Below are positions 13,211 through 26,665 of a stretch of 64,000 bases of DNA, one piece after another. A program made the position numbers and the translations under genes. The notes under the pieces were generated by a model. The model did no database searches, was not told the DNA's origin, and was given only the letters and a program-made list of their open reading frames with translations. The stretch spans positions 58,234,618 to 58,298,617 of the forward strand of contig CM049317.1 of the NCBI GenBank assembly GCA_026874595.1, in the 5' to 3' direction. Every line of letters starts with the position of its first letter. Positions within the stretch are counted from its first letter, which is position 1. Source of the DNA: Sipunculus nudus (Eukaryota > Annelida > Sipuncula > Golfingiida > Sipunculidae).

Positions 13211-14600
13211 TGTCTGTATTATATGCAACTTATGCATTTTGTGTGTAAAGAATTCATAAAATGATACATACATTGATAAAAAAAGTCTTCCTTTTACAGT
13301 ATTTTCCGACATGTATATTCAGACATACAGTCTTTAAATAAACAATCGTATATTCATACAATTGCTGAAATTACTTATGCAGATTTGAGGTAAAAATTGA
13401 AATTTGAATATTTCCCCACCCCTAGATCTTTCACTCAAGAACAGGAGAACTACCCTAAATTAAAATCTCATAATTGTGACCCTTGCGGTGTAAAGTCGTT
13501 TCTGTATAAACACGAGGTGTAATATATAGGTGGGCTGCGGCATATGCTGCATGTATATATATACCGTGTGTCAGCTCGTATCATGAAAACAATGTTGTAA
13601 CCTCCCCATTAATCCGGGCGTAATAAGTTAACCCCAAGCTGTTAACAATACATTGATAAACCTGAGGGGTATATAATATGCACTTGGATACGTTTATGAA
13701 TGAACACAAAGCATAAATGTATCATTTTGTTGCCTTTACTAAAACCCAGCACATTATGCGAGTCTGGTCCCGCCATCTATATTACAATAAACGCGAGCTT
13801 GGATGTGTATGTTTTATGCAGCTATCTCTTTACAGAATTATGTGGATAGCCCTTTGAAAGGTCCCACAAAGAGGGAGAGAGAATTGAAAACAAAAAATGG
13901 TGCGAGTTTGTGAGTAATAAAAAGCCACATTCGTGGTTGATAGAACGCTAACTGGCACCAGCCCCGGACTGCCCTCACTGAAGCACTCGATGACCTGTTG
14001 ACGACATCGGTCACGTGACGCGGACATGCAAACACATACTGCATATGACAGAGATATATGGGTTTGTACATGAATACATGTATATACACAGAGCTCCTCT
14101 TAAATTCAATATAAGCACATATAGTATTAGTTATAATCCAATAAAAGTGTTAATATGATTAACAATGGGGTTAAGAAATTATTAATAATCATTTTATTAG
14201 TTATGCAAACAGAAACCTACAATGTTCAAAGATATATAAAAAAAAACTAAAAAAAAAAAAACGAAAAATAATATAATAAATTTGGCATGTTGAATATGAA
14301 CACATAAACTAATTAAAATATAACACAAACATAAGGTGTTATAAGAGGGAAATATGATATATACGTTTAAAAATATATGAAATTATAAATATGTAAACAG
14401 TGTCGAAAATTTACCAAATTCTGTTACATTTATTTTTGTTATCATAATATATGCAGTTTATATCAAGTAGAATATATTCCAGGCCACCAGCATTACAGTT
14501 ATACTTTATATCAAATTATGATTACATAATGTTTTATAATATATAATTTTAATACCAAATTAATTTATATGACATCGTATTGTATAAAATACACTTGTTT
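13211..14600. other. AT-rich intergenic DNA, no gene seen
   Basis: Non-coding in appearance. A short GC-richer patch lies at about 13,900-14,030. Nothing conserved is recognisable. Confidence 0.55.
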
Positions 14601-14752
14601 ATTATATTATATTATATTATATTATATTATATTATATTATATTATATTATATTATATTATATTATATTATATTATATTATATTATATTATATTATATTAT
14701 ATATATTATATTATATTATATCATATTATATTATATTATATTATATTATATT
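14601..14752. repeat. (ATTAT)n pentanucleotide array
   Basis: A long run of the pentamer ATTAT with small interruptions near 14,700. It is the first arm of an inverted pair with 14,955-15,056. Its translation gives the repeating LYYII peptide, which is not a gene. Confidence 0.95.
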
Positions 14753-14954
14753 AAAATGAATGTTATTGTATTTTATTAGATGATGTAATATCTGTTATAT
14801 AATGTTATATGAAAAGCTAAACACATGGTCACACATTATACAATTTATTATTATTTCAAAATATAATCTACGATATTATATTATATATGATGATATTGTG
14901 TATAATTTTAATAAATTATTTATTATCATATAGCATGAAATGATTTGACGTGAT

Positions 14955-15056
14955 AATATATAATATAATATAATATAATATAATATAATATAATATAATA
15001 TAATATAATATAATATAATATAATATAATATAATATAATATAATATAATATAATAT
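14955..15056. repeat. (ATAAT)n pentanucleotide array, inverted relative to 14,601
   Basis: The same pentamer as at 14,601 but on the other strand, separated from it by about 200 bp of AT-rich sequence. The two arms could pair as a long hairpin. Confidence 0.95.
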
Positions 15057-15226
15057 GAGGTGAGGTAAGGTAATATAAGGTAATATAAGGTAAAAAAAAT
15101 GATATAATATAATATAATATAATATACGTGGTGAGGTAATGAATCATGAAATCATATTATATATTTTTTTATTTATTCTTATTATTTATACACTCATTTA
15201 TTATATATGATATTTTCTATTAAATC

Positions 15227-15332
15227 ATATTATATTATATTATATTATATTATATTATATTATATTATATTATATTATATTATATTATATTATATTATAT
15301 TATATTATATTATATTATATTATATTACATTA
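15227..15332. repeat. (ATTAT)n array, second copy of the module
   Basis: The sequence after this tract (GAATGTTATTGTATTTTATT and onward) repeats that after 14,752 with an offset of about 580 bp, so tract, spacer and inverted tract were duplicated together. Confidence 0.93.
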
Positions 15333-15536
15333 TAATGAATGTTATTGTATTTTATTAGATGATGTAAAATCTGTTATATAATGTTATATGAAAAGCTGAA
15401 CACATGGTAACACATTATACAATTTATTATTATCTCAAAATATAATCTATTATATTATATAACATTTGAAGATATTGTGTAAAATTTTAATAAATTATTT
15501 ATTATCATATAGCATGAAATAATTTGACGTAACAAT

Positions 15537-15620
15537 ATATAATATAATATAATATAATATAATATAATATAATATAATATAATATAATATAATATAATAT
15601 AATATAATATAATATAATAT
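15537..15620. repeat. (ATAAT)n array, inverted arm of the second module
   Basis: Counterpart of 14,955-15,056, followed by the same GAGGTGRGKTAA and AAGGTAATAT sequence. Remnants of a third module are visible at about 15,780-15,870. Confidence 0.93.
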
Positions 15621-15899
15621 GAGGTGGGTTAAAGTAAGGTAAGGTAATATAAGGTAATATAAGGTAAAAAAATGATATAATATAATATAATATAATATAC
15701 GTGGTGAGATAATGTATCATAAAATCATATTATAATTTTTTTTATTTATTCTTATTATTTTATACACTCATTTATTATATATGATATTTTCTATTATATC
15801 ATATTATATTTTATTATATTATATTATAGTATATTGTATTACATTACATTATATTATATTATAATTTAGTTTTAATATTTATGCTTACTCTTTAATTAA

Positions 15900-16660
15900 T
15901 TCATTTATTTACTTTATTTTTGTTAGATACAGCAGCTTAAAACCGCTTGCAAGATGGCGTTCATGTCCGTGGGAGCCTAAGAGCTTCGTTTAGAGGGAGG
16001 CATTTTTCATATCACAGCATACCCCATATTCCATATCCATCATTAAGAGCTAAAATACCCTTTACGCAGGAAATTATGATTAGTTCATTATGCATAAAGC
16101 AAGCGGAGAACCATAAATTTATGCTTAGCCCATACAACAGCATGCAATAACCAACCATCTTGGTAGGAGAGATGTAATATTAGGGCCCGCGAAAGAGCAG
16201 GGGCATGTGACGTCACAGGCGGTTCGGTCTGCTCCCGGAGACCACCGAAGTCGTTGCCTGATCATATCCAGAATGCTGATAAAATCCTGCGGCTTTTCCT
16301 CCGACCCCTGGTCTATAAATCCTTCAGTTTGGGCCGTCTGTTTCTTTTGACAAGACTGTTTCTCTGCTCGACTATCGGCGCTAGGATGCCGAATGTCCAA
16401 GGCAGGTCGCGCGTGTCGAAAAAGCAAGCTCACTTCAAAGGCTGGTAGATGTCGGCACCTATTACCCAGTTCCGCTTGGGGGATCCTGCGCCTTTGTAGT
16501 TCGCCGCCTCACTGCTAGGGCCACGGGCTCTATGACAATTTACATGCAACTGGCAGGCCCCGCAGCGGGTTTTTGCAGCCCCGTACCAAACTTACCAGCC
16601 GCCCAGGCTCACTCTACAAGACCTACCACCCGACGACGCAGACTTTTCTTATACCATTCG
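15900..16660. other. GC-richer intergenic island with a perfect CRE
   Basis: Complex sequence, GC-rich for this window (clearest at about 16,170-16,650). It contains TGACGTCA at 16,208-16,215 in the context GTGACGTCACAGGC. Short open frames on both strands overlap here, but none resembles a known protein. It could be a regulatory element or an old element remnant. Confidence 0.4.
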
Positions 16661-17029
16661 CTAAAATGTGTTGCTTCTGATATTTTTACACTCAAATATT
16701 TGTTGCAGTAACAATGATAGCTCTCAGCCTGTGGTGATACAAATGCTCCAGCCAGTCAATGTTTTTCTTTATTTGCTTTAAACTGTTTTCACCTCCTAAG
16801 AATTACGGCGACTACTTACAAAAACGGTAACTGATTTTACGACAGTTGTTAATTCAGGCTATACTGTGAAGTCACCATTGTCTGGCTTTGTCAATGCGAC
16901 ATTTTGACATCACTATGTATTTTTTTCTGATAAGGAACATTATAATTTCACACATTTAATATTCCCGCTTTTCAGAAATCTAAGATTTCTTACCTAGTCG
17001 TCGAGTAATATGGGATAAGGCGTGGTGGT
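16661..17029. other. Non-coding, no feature seen
   Basis: Ordinary AT-rich sequence with nothing recognisable. Confidence 0.5.
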
Positions 17030-17600
17030 GGGGTTGACTGTCGTGTTACCGGGGTGGGCATGTCACCTCTGTTGTCTGATTATTGAATGGAGGTATTACT
17101 GAATGGTTGTGTAACCGAGTGGTCGTGTTTTCGGGGTGTTGATGTCTTCGGGGTGGTCGTGTTTTCGGAGTGGTCTTGCTATGGGGGTGGTCATGTTACC
17201 GGGATCGCCCGTTTTACAGAATTGTAATGTTATCAGGGTGGTCGTGTAAGTTAGTGGTCGTGTTATCAGGTATCGTTGTGTAATTAAAGTGTTCGAGTTA
17301 TCGGGATAATCGAGTGACCGACGTGGTCGTATAAATGATTAGTCGTTCGTGTCACCGGAGTGGTAATGGCTAGTGATGTTACGGGGTTCGCGTAACCGGG
17401 TCTTCGAAATACTGGGGTTGTCATGTCTTTGGGGTGGTCGTGTTATCGGGTGGTGGTGTTATAGGGGTTGTGATGTTACCATTTGTTGTGATACCGGGGT
17501 TTTGTTTTATTTATGTGATCATGTTACAGATCATGATCAAGACTTATTAGATGGTCTTGTTACCGGCGTTGTCATATAATCGGGGCTGGGGTTGGTTCTG
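17030..17600. repeat. Degenerate ~17-bp G-rich minisatellite
   Basis: Loose repeats of a GTGGTCGTGTTACCGGG-like unit of about 17 bp with many substitutions and length changes. It grades into the more regular 34-bp array that follows. Confidence 0.8.
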
Positions 17601-18335
17601 AGGTAAAGTTGATTCTCTGGAGGTCCTGTTACTGAGTTAAAGTAGTTACTCTGGATGGTGATACTGAGGTACAGAAGTTACCGGGGAGGGCATGTTACTG
17701 AGGTAACGTAGTTACCCGGGAGGTCGTGTTACTGAGGTACGGTAGTAACGAGGAGGGCGTGTTACTGAGTTAAAGTAGTTACACGGGAATTCTGTAACTG
17801 AGGTTACGTAGTTATCAGGGGGGGGGGCGTGTTACTGAGGTTAGGTAGTTACCGGTGAGGGCGTGTTACTGAGGTTAGGTAGTTACCGGGGAGGTCGTGT
17901 AACTGAGGTTAGGTAGTTACCGGGGAGGGCGTGTTACTGAGGATAGGTAGTTACCGGGGAGGGCGTGTTACTGAGGTTAGGTAGTTACCGGGGAGGTCGT
18001 GTTACTGAGGTTAGGTAGTTACCGGGGAGGTCGTGTTACTGAGGTTAGGTAGTTACCGGGGAGGTCGTGTAACTGAGGTTAGCTAGGTACCCGGGAGGTC
18101 GTGTTACTGAGGTTACGTAGTTACCGGTGAGAGCGTGTTACTGAGGTTAGGTAGTTACCTGGGAGGGCGTGTTACTGAGGTTAGGTAGTTACCGGGGAGG
18201 TCGTGTTACTGAGGTTAGGTAGTTACCGGGGAGGTCGTGTTACTGAGGTAAAATAGTTACCGGGGAGGTCATGATACTGAGGTAAAGTATATAGATACCA
18301 GGAAGTCGTGTAACTGAATAATACAGAGGAGGTTG
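17601..18335. repeat. 34-bp minisatellite (dimer of a 17-mer)
   Basis: Tandem units of 34 bp made of GTTACTGAGGTTAGGTA followed by GTTACCGGGGAGGTCGT. Each half is 17 bp and starts GTTAC. Units from about 17,820 to 18,240 are nearly identical; the edges are diverged. Together with the preceding 17-bp-like region it looks like a repeat that dimerised and then expanded. Confidence 0.93.
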
Positions 18336-19198
<863 letters not shown>

Positions 19199-19336
19199 GT
19201 TATATATGACCGAAGTGTATATATATATATTAATATTATATTGGCAGAAGAGATTTTGCCCTTTTATGATAAGTTGGGGGTAGATTGTATCAAGGAGAAG
19301 ACTTGAGCAGGGGGTCTTTTCGGAAGGGGGTATCTG

Positions 19337-19338
<2 letters not shown>

Positions 19339-19420
<82 letters not shown>
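19339..19420. repeat. (TA)n microsatellite
   Basis: About 80 bp of pure TA, about 145 bp after the previous tract. Confidence 0.95.
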
Positions 19421-19423
<3 letters not shown>

Positions 19424-19944
19424 CTGTATGTGGTCCATTTATGTATGTCCTGTACCCGTCACATTTTTGTTTCTAGCAAATCTCCTTTATTTTGAAAATT
19501 GTTGTGTCCTATATGCTAGCAAACAAAGTAAGAGATTTTAGGTAATATGCATGCACATATGATTATGTATATAATCATGCACATATGTTTAATTACTTAT
19601 GTACAGCACTGTATAAATTGTTGTTTAAGTATAGAATGTGTCGGCATATTTGTGAGTATATGTGTGAATGGCCTTGTTTAATTTTCTTTCATGACATGAC
19701 ACTGCAGTGGCACGACGTGTGCTGCCTGGTCATGTTGAGCTTGGGATCCTTTGAACGTGAAGTTGGACACCTTTTCCCTCCGGGATGTAACCGATATTTA
19801 CACACAAACGCTAAAACGTCGAAGTACATGTAGTACTCACTTGACCTGGTGAATATACATAACTATACTGCTTTCGATCTGTTATGTAAAAAAATAGGTT
19901 ACTGTCACAATATCATCACTTTATCTTGAGGATTAAGGGGTTGC

Positions 19945-19948
<4 letters not shown>

Positions 19949-20017
<69 letters not shown>
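19949..20017. repeat. (TA)n microsatellite
   Basis: TA tract directly before the GAT-rich block. Confidence 0.95.
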
Positions 20018-20025
20018 CAGTGTGC

Positions 20026-20595
20026 ATGGTGCTGGTGGTGGGGAAGATGACGATGATGATGTTGGTTTTGGTGGTGGTGGTGATGGTGGTAGTGGTGATG
20101 ATGATAATGATGATGGTGGTGGTGATGATGATGTTGATGATGCTGGTGGTGGTCGTGATGATGATTATGGTGTTTGTGATGATGATGATGATGACGACGA
20201 CGATGATGATGATGACAACGAAGGTGATGATGGTGGTGGTGGAGATGATGGTGATATTGATGATGATGATGATAATGCTGATGATGGTGGTGGTGGTGAT
20301 AATGATAACGATGATTGTTATCATGATAATGGTGATAATGATAATAGTGAATAATATGATAATGAATATGACGACGACGATGATGATGATGATGTTGTTG
20401 TTGTTGTTGATGATGATACTACTATGACAACGGTATTGTTGGTGATAATGGTGATAACCATGAAGGGGTTGAGGATGCTGATAATACCACTAATGGTAAT
20501 GATGCATTATAATGTTGATTTTAATAATTATAATGATGATGAAGATGATAATGGTGATGACGATGATGACGATGATAATAATAATTATAACAATT
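20026..20595. repeat. GAT/GGT trinucleotide-rich low-complexity block
   Basis: About 570 bp built mostly of GAT, GGT, GAC and AAT triplets. It stays open in several frames (poly-Asp/Gly on plus, poly-Met/Val in another frame, poly-Ile/Thr on minus). This is what any triplet microsatellite does, so I do not call a protein. Confidence 0.9.
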
Positions 20596-20599
20596 GAAT

Positions 20600-21190
20600 T
20601 GTCATATAAACTGCTTTCCGGACACTTAATAACAGCAGTAGGGTAAAACGAAAGCTAGCTGAGAGAAGGGTAAAACGACAGCTAGCTGATAGACAAAGCT
20701 GAAGAGTACGGACATGTCTGGATGCAAATCCAGATGAATCTCTCCGGACCTGGTGCGCCGTGGGCTACGGTAACAAGACCACACAGGCGTTCAGATAACG
20801 CACCCCCCTACCCTCCCACCCCGACCCCCCACACTCAACCCTTATCGTCACACAAAGCTCCGTGACCCGGGGCAGCACGTGCTCCACGCGACCTCAGCTC
20901 AGACCAATTACAGGCAGTGACAGCAGCAGAAAATTTATCCGACAACTTGTTGGCAACCCGACCAGCATTTGGCTTCTAGCTGGCTCCTGGCGAATAAACT
21001 ACATACAGACAATACCGGCATATTAGCAAGACTAGCTGATCTGGGCCGCCAAGGTTCTGTCGAGGTCGCGTAGGTCTACTTTATAATGACTTAGAGAACT
21101 TTGTCCATTGTATTTATTATATTATTTTTATAGTATTGCATTATATGATGTTACATTATATATTATTGATGTTGCATTGTGTTCCGATGA
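20600..21190. other. GC-richer intergenic island
   Basis: Complex sequence with a C-rich stretch at 20,800-20,840, a CACGTG box near 20,875-20,880 and no open frame of note. Could be regulatory; unproven. Confidence 0.35.
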
Positions 21191-21193
21191 GTT

Positions 21194-21290
21194 GTATTAT
21201 ATTATATTATATTATATTATATTATATTATATTATATTATATTATATTATATTATATTATATTATATTATATTATATTATATTATATTAT
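21194..21290. repeat. (ATTAT)n pentanucleotide array
   Basis: Same pentamer as at 14.6 kb, about 95 bp, here without an adjacent inverted arm. Confidence 0.95.
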
Positions 21291-21299
21291 GATAATATT

Positions 21300-21858
21300 A
21301 TATTATATCATGCAATTAATATCATATCATTCTATTATACACGTATTATTTAATCTCACTCCATAGATTATATCCCATTATATTGTGAAATATTTTATTC
21401 AAAATGTGTATCTTGTATTATATTATATATAAAAGTATGTTTTTTTACAGATGCACTTCATTACAGTTTTATAAAAGAAATTGCTAATTACAATATGTTT
21501 ATATTAATGTATACATATTGAACAGTTGTGGATTGCCATCCTCACATTTTCTCGGCATGCAAGGCCCTTAAACATAAAAAATGTCATATATCTTATCAAT
21601 TTATAGGGTTATTATGTATAGAGGGGTATTAATATTGTATATCTTATCATCTAACAAATGATTGTCTGATCTTACCATATATGATCAGACAGGCCACGTA
21701 TAAAATAAGAAAGACACTGCATTATATATGGTGATTATTTTAACATTCAGGTAGGTGCTATATACATGTTCATATAATGTTACATGAAGAAATATTTTTT
21801 TTTATATTTTGTAATATTTTACAATATAATTTTCAATATTACATGATATTACACTGGA

Positions 21859-21863
<5 letters not shown>
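21300..21863. other. AT-rich intergenic DNA, no gene seen
   Basis: No recognisable feature. Confidence 0.5.

Positions 21864-21953
<90 letters not shown>
21864..21953. repeat. (GA)n microsatellite
   Basis: Almost pure GA with one ACAGATACAG interruption; purine-rich sequence continues to about 22,120. Confidence 0.95.
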
Positions 21954-21954
<1 letters not shown>

Positions 21955-22119
21955 GAACCTACTTTATAGGAAGCTGTTATACGTAAAATCAATCTAGAGG
22001 AAAGAAATAAAGAGAGAAGGAAAGAGACGGAAAAACTGACAGACAGGTTTAGAGACAGAGAGAGAGACAGTCAAAATGAGAGGGAGAACAAAAAAATAAC
22101 GAGAAAGGGAGGGAGAGAT

Positions 22120-23229
22120 CATGCAGTTAACATACTTTTATTTACTATCAGCAATAATGGCGAGAGCTGGCCTGTCACAAATTATTATATTTTTTGTTTG
22201 AATGCTATTGAGTAAATTTAAGGTTAATTGTTAAGCAATCGCAGGCGGCTGGATTTATACCAAATAATGGAGAAAAGACTATATCTTTATCTATGAAGCA
22301 TTCCATGGATTAATTTGTTCAACTGAAGACATGTTAATGTTGTCCTTTCCACCCCACCCCTACCTACAAATCCGCAGACTGTATATAGCCTATATATAAA
22401 CTCAAGGTAAAAGGGTGTAAATAGCAATTTCAACTAATGCGAGAAGCGTGTAAACCAATGCATAACAAAAAATGACACGTGTAAGTAAGCATTAAGCATA
22501 TAGGGAAACCCCCTTTTCTACCGCACATAACAAAAACTCCAGGCTGCATTTAAATTGACACAATTTAATCGTTTTATGACCTTTATTTGTAGTGAAATAT
22601 GAAATTTTCACATTCTAGTGTATGTAATCGATTATAACTCATACAACTCTAAAAAGTGGCTGGCCGATTCTCATACATAACCACGGACTATGTCAAGATA
22701 AGCTTATTTAAATTTGTCTTATCGTTTGAAGGACTGTTGTGGTGTTTATATATACATCTGTTATCAAAAGGTTATCTTAGTGAAAGTGACATGGCTGATT
22801 TGTGACCAGTGAAGTGCTGCTAGTCAAAGATTTATTGCACGCAGTAGTGAGAGCGCATACAAGGGTCACGGACGAAGTGTTTCGTGTACTTACGGTAGTA
22901 CAATTTTGTTTTTCCGTTTGTATAGTAAACTGATATAAAAAAAAGTAGATTTCGTGCTCTCGTAATAAAGTAAATGACTCTTTTCGTACCTGCCAGATAA
23001 TAGGCAAACTCTTTTTTTTTCCTTCTTAGTCAAACATTTTGTAACCACAGGGAAATACAGTGATATGCGGAGTAAGGACCACAGATAATATGTTCACAAA
23101 TGCAGTTGTAATGTTTCAAGTTTGGAAAATATTGCACATGTTACTATATTAAATAGAAAGAAAAATCACTAAAACTGTATACAGAATGAACTTCGGCCGT
23201 CTGTCAAATTATGAATATAAATTTTTAGT
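22120..23229. other. AT-rich intergenic DNA, no gene seen
   Basis: The short minus-strand open frame at 22,777-23,007 has no recognisable motif. Confidence 0.5.
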
Positions 23230-23381
23230 ACAAATTCATAAGTACAAATTCAAAATTCAGAAATACTGTTTATGACGGGAGTATACCGATATAATATATA
23301 AGTATACAAATTCATAAGTACAAATTCAAAATTCAGAAATGCTGTTTATGACTGGAGTATACCAATATAATATATAAATAT
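23230..23381. repeat. 76-bp direct duplication
   Basis: A 76-bp unit starting ACAAATTCATAAGTACAAAT occurs twice back to back (23,230-23,305 and 23,306-23,381) with only a few substitutions, for example GACGGGAG versus GACTGGAG. Confidence 0.9.
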
Positions 23382-24460
23382 ATATATGTGAGTGTGTGTG
23401 TGAAAATATGTAATCCCATGCAGTTATTTAGTAAAAAAAACATGGACTGCATCAAATTCACGTCATAAAAATTAGTCAATTTAAAAATAAACATTATTTT
23501 TAGAAATGCAAACTGTAAGTAGTTTCCTACCATAATTTAATAGATAACTAAATTAATAAATTTGGATCCCTCAAGGGGTACTAGAGATTAGGGCCACCAA
23601 TTTGCTTAAAATCTGCAATCTGAATAAATGTAATATTCTGAACTATGATTTAAATATAATTTTCAAAACTTCGCATTAGTTATACACAGTTGTGAATACA
23701 AAAATCCTTATGATAAATAGTTTCGAAGAATCTTAATCTAAATATCCTTTAAATATATCCAGATTATTGTCAGGTGTAACCCTATGAAGACTTTCATAAT
23801 ACTGCAAATTTAATAAATTTTCACTTTATAAATTTATCATTCTATATACAAGATTCATTACTGGTGAACTGATGGTATATGTGTGTTTTTTTTATCTAAG
23901 CAACGATAAAGAAAACATTAAAAGAAAACCATAAACCCAGCATGATTATACTCATAAGCTGCCCACTGAACTGTATAACCTAAAAAAAAAATAATTACAA
24001 TTTGAAAAATGTATTCCATACACTGAATATGAATTAAACAAACTTTTTTTACGAGTAAATAAATAATCTTGTAATAGGTCAAGTTCAAGTTTGATATGAA
24101 ATTATAACGTTCTCTTTATATGGACTTATATTGCTTTCTATAAGAGTACATGATTACATGTGTAAAGCCAAAAGAAGGACAATTATATATGTCAAGCCTA
24201 ATACCATATATTTCCTGAATTTCCGAGTATGCCAAATTACTGCATAGAATCGTGATCAGATGACAAAATGGAAGCATTTTCTATGGACTTCAACACCCAC
24301 ACTCCGGAAATTACTGGAAAATAAATTGTAAAGACCTTTTACTCACCTTATACCACACTGAACTTTATCAATGTGCCTGAAAGCCCGGTTCCTGGCACAT
24401 ACTAAGGTAAATTTAATAAATATCTATGTTTCCTTGTGTCTGTCTGTTTGTCTATATATA
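23382..24460. other. AT-rich intergenic DNA, no gene seen
   Basis: No recognisable feature. Confidence 0.5.
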
Positions 24461-24575
24461 CCCCTTCCTCCTTTTTTCTGTCTCCTTTGCTCCGTACCTC
24501 TCTCCATCCCTCTCTCTCTGTCTCTCCCTAACTCCCCTCTCCCTCTCTCCTCTCCTCTCTTCCTCTCTTTCCGTA
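24461..24575. repeat. Polypyrimidine (C/T) tract
   Basis: About 115 bp that is nearly all C and T, dominated by TCTC and CCTCT. Low complexity, no gene. Confidence 0.85.
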
Positions 24576-24589
24576 TATAAACTCTTAGC

Positions 24590-24850
24590 ACGAAAGGTCC
24601 TTTAAGGGAACCATTAGGGGTTCTTTGACTTTTCCCAATAGCAGAACCCCTACGGATTCTTTAAAAGAATCCTACCGAGGGGTTCTTTCAAAGTACCCTG
24701 CGAAGGGTTCTTTGAAGGGTTCTAAGGGGTTCTTTCAAGAACCTTTGTATTAAAACCATAGGGTTCTTGAGGGTTCTTTAAACGGCACTTTTGGGTACTT
24801 TAAAGGGATCCTAAGTGTTATTTATAGGGTTTTTGAGAGGTTCATATTTT
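24590..24850. repeat. GGTTCTTT-rich imperfect repeat cluster
   Basis: The motif GGTTCTTT and its complement AAAGAACC recur at short intervals on both strands (for example AGGGGTTCTTTCAAAG, GAAGGGTTCTTTGAAGGG and TTTCAAGAACCTTTG). The mix of direct and inverted copies suggests a fold-back mobile element or a degenerate minisatellite; I cannot tell which. Confidence 0.6.
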
Positions 24851-25254
24851 TTTGTGTTATGTGTCTCAGGTGGATTTGTATTTCTTGTAGTTTCCATAGA
24901 ATATAATTATATAAAAAAAATATAACATAACAAGGGGAAAGTATTCTGGTCAGGGGTCATTGTTCATTCAGTTTCTGAAGAAAGCAAATACAATGTATAT
25001 CAAAATATTTATTTTGAGAACAGCAACTCATTGTCTTTATGCTTTCTAATACGTGTAATAAACATGGCCATATCAAAGTACTCCTTCCAGTAAAAGTCAC
25101 TTAAAACAAGTGAAGGAGATACAAAAATACAGGACTAATTAAAATTATTGAACCAGCTTATAAATATACAATCAAGCAAATCCGTTTTGTAAGAAAAACT
25201 TCAAACATGTTTGTTGATATGGTGTATTAATATAAACATTGTTCAACAAAGTAT
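24850..25254. other. AT-rich intergenic DNA, no gene seen
   Basis: No recognisable feature. Confidence 0.5.
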
Positions 25255-26665
25255 GTCAATATGACTGTTGACAATGTGTGTCGGCCCTGTCAATATGTTG
25301 AGTCTGATTGTAGACATGCATTGTGTCGGTTCTGTCAATATGATCAGCCTGACTGCAGACAATGTGTCGGCTCTGTCAATATGTTTAGTCTGACTGTAGA
25401 CAATGCGTGTCGGCATTGTCAATATGGTCAGCCTTACTGCAGACAACGTGCCGCCTCTGTGAGTATGTTTAGTCTGACTGTAGACAATATGTCGGCTCTT
25501 TTAGTATGTAGAGTTTGACTGTAGACAATGTTTCGGCTCTGTCAACATGTTAAGCCTGACTGTAGACTATGTATGTCGACTCTGTCAATACGTTTAGTCT
25601 GACTGTAGACAATGTGTGTCGGCTCTGTCGAAATGTTTAGTCTGACATTAGACAAAGTGTGTTGGCTCTGTCAATATGATCAGCCTGACTGTACAAATGT
25701 GCAGCCTCTGTCAGTATGTTAAGTTTGACTGTAGACAATATGTCTGCTCTATCAATATGTTCAGTTTGACTGTAGATAATGTGTCGGTTCTGTCAGTATG
25801 TTCAGTTTGACGGTAGACAATGTGTCGGCTATGTCAAGATGTTTAGTCTGACTGCAGACAATGTGTCGGCTCTGTCAATCTAATCAGCCTAACTGCAGCC
25901 AATGTGCCGCCTATATTCAAATATGTTAAGTTTGACTGTAGAAAATGTGTCGGATCTGTCAATATTTTCAGTCTGACTGCAGGCAATGTGTCGTCTCTGT
26001 CAATATGTTTAGTCTGACTGAAGACAATGTGCCGTCTCTGTCTATATGTTCAGTTTGACTGTTGACAATGTGCCGCCTCTGTCAATATTTTCAGTCTGAC
26101 TGCAGGCAATGTGTCGTCTCTGTCAATAAGTTTAGTCTGACTGAAGACAATGTGCCATCTCTGTCAATATGTTCAGTCTGACTGTAGACAATCTGTTGTC
26201 TCTGACATTATATGTTCAGTCTGACTGAAGACAATGTGCCGCCTTTGTCAATATGTTTATTCTGTCTACAGACAATGTGTCAGATCTGTCAATCTAATCA
26301 GCCTAACTGCAGCCAATGTGCCGCCTATATTTCATTATGTTAAGTTTGACTGTAGACAATGTGTCGGATCTGTCAATATTTTCAGTCTGACTGCAGGCAA
26401 TGTGTCGTCTCTGTCCATATGTTTAGTCTGACTGAAGACAATGTGCAGCCTCTGTCAATAAGTTTAGTCTGACTGAAGACAATGTGCCATCTCTGTCAAT
26501 AAGTTAAGTTTGACTGTAGACAATATGTTGTCTCTGACATTATATGTTCAGTCTGACTGAAGACAATTCGCCGCCTTTGTCAATATGTTTATTCTGTGTA
26601 CAGACAATGTGTCGGATCTGTTAATATGTTAGGTTTGACTGCATGACTGTCTGTCAATATCTTTC
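25255..26665. repeat. 41-bp minisatellite array
   Basis: About 34 head-to-tail units of 41 bp: TTTAGTCTGACTGTAGACAA, then TGTGTCGGCTCTGTCAATAT, then G. Units differ by substitutions and small indels. Because 41 is not a multiple of three the frame rotates, which explains the Cys-rich open frames here; they are not proteins. A lone, diverged unit may persist at about 28,635-28,672. Confidence 0.93.

Noticed and set aside
20020-20427. Long Asp-, Met- or Ile-rich open frames on both strands
   Set aside because: Triplet microsatellite (GAT/GGT) leaves all phases open; no gene evidence.
25261-26431. Cys-rich open frames resembling small zinc-binding proteins
   Set aside because: They are translations of the 41-bp minisatellite. 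The period is not a multiple of three, so the pattern rotates through frames.
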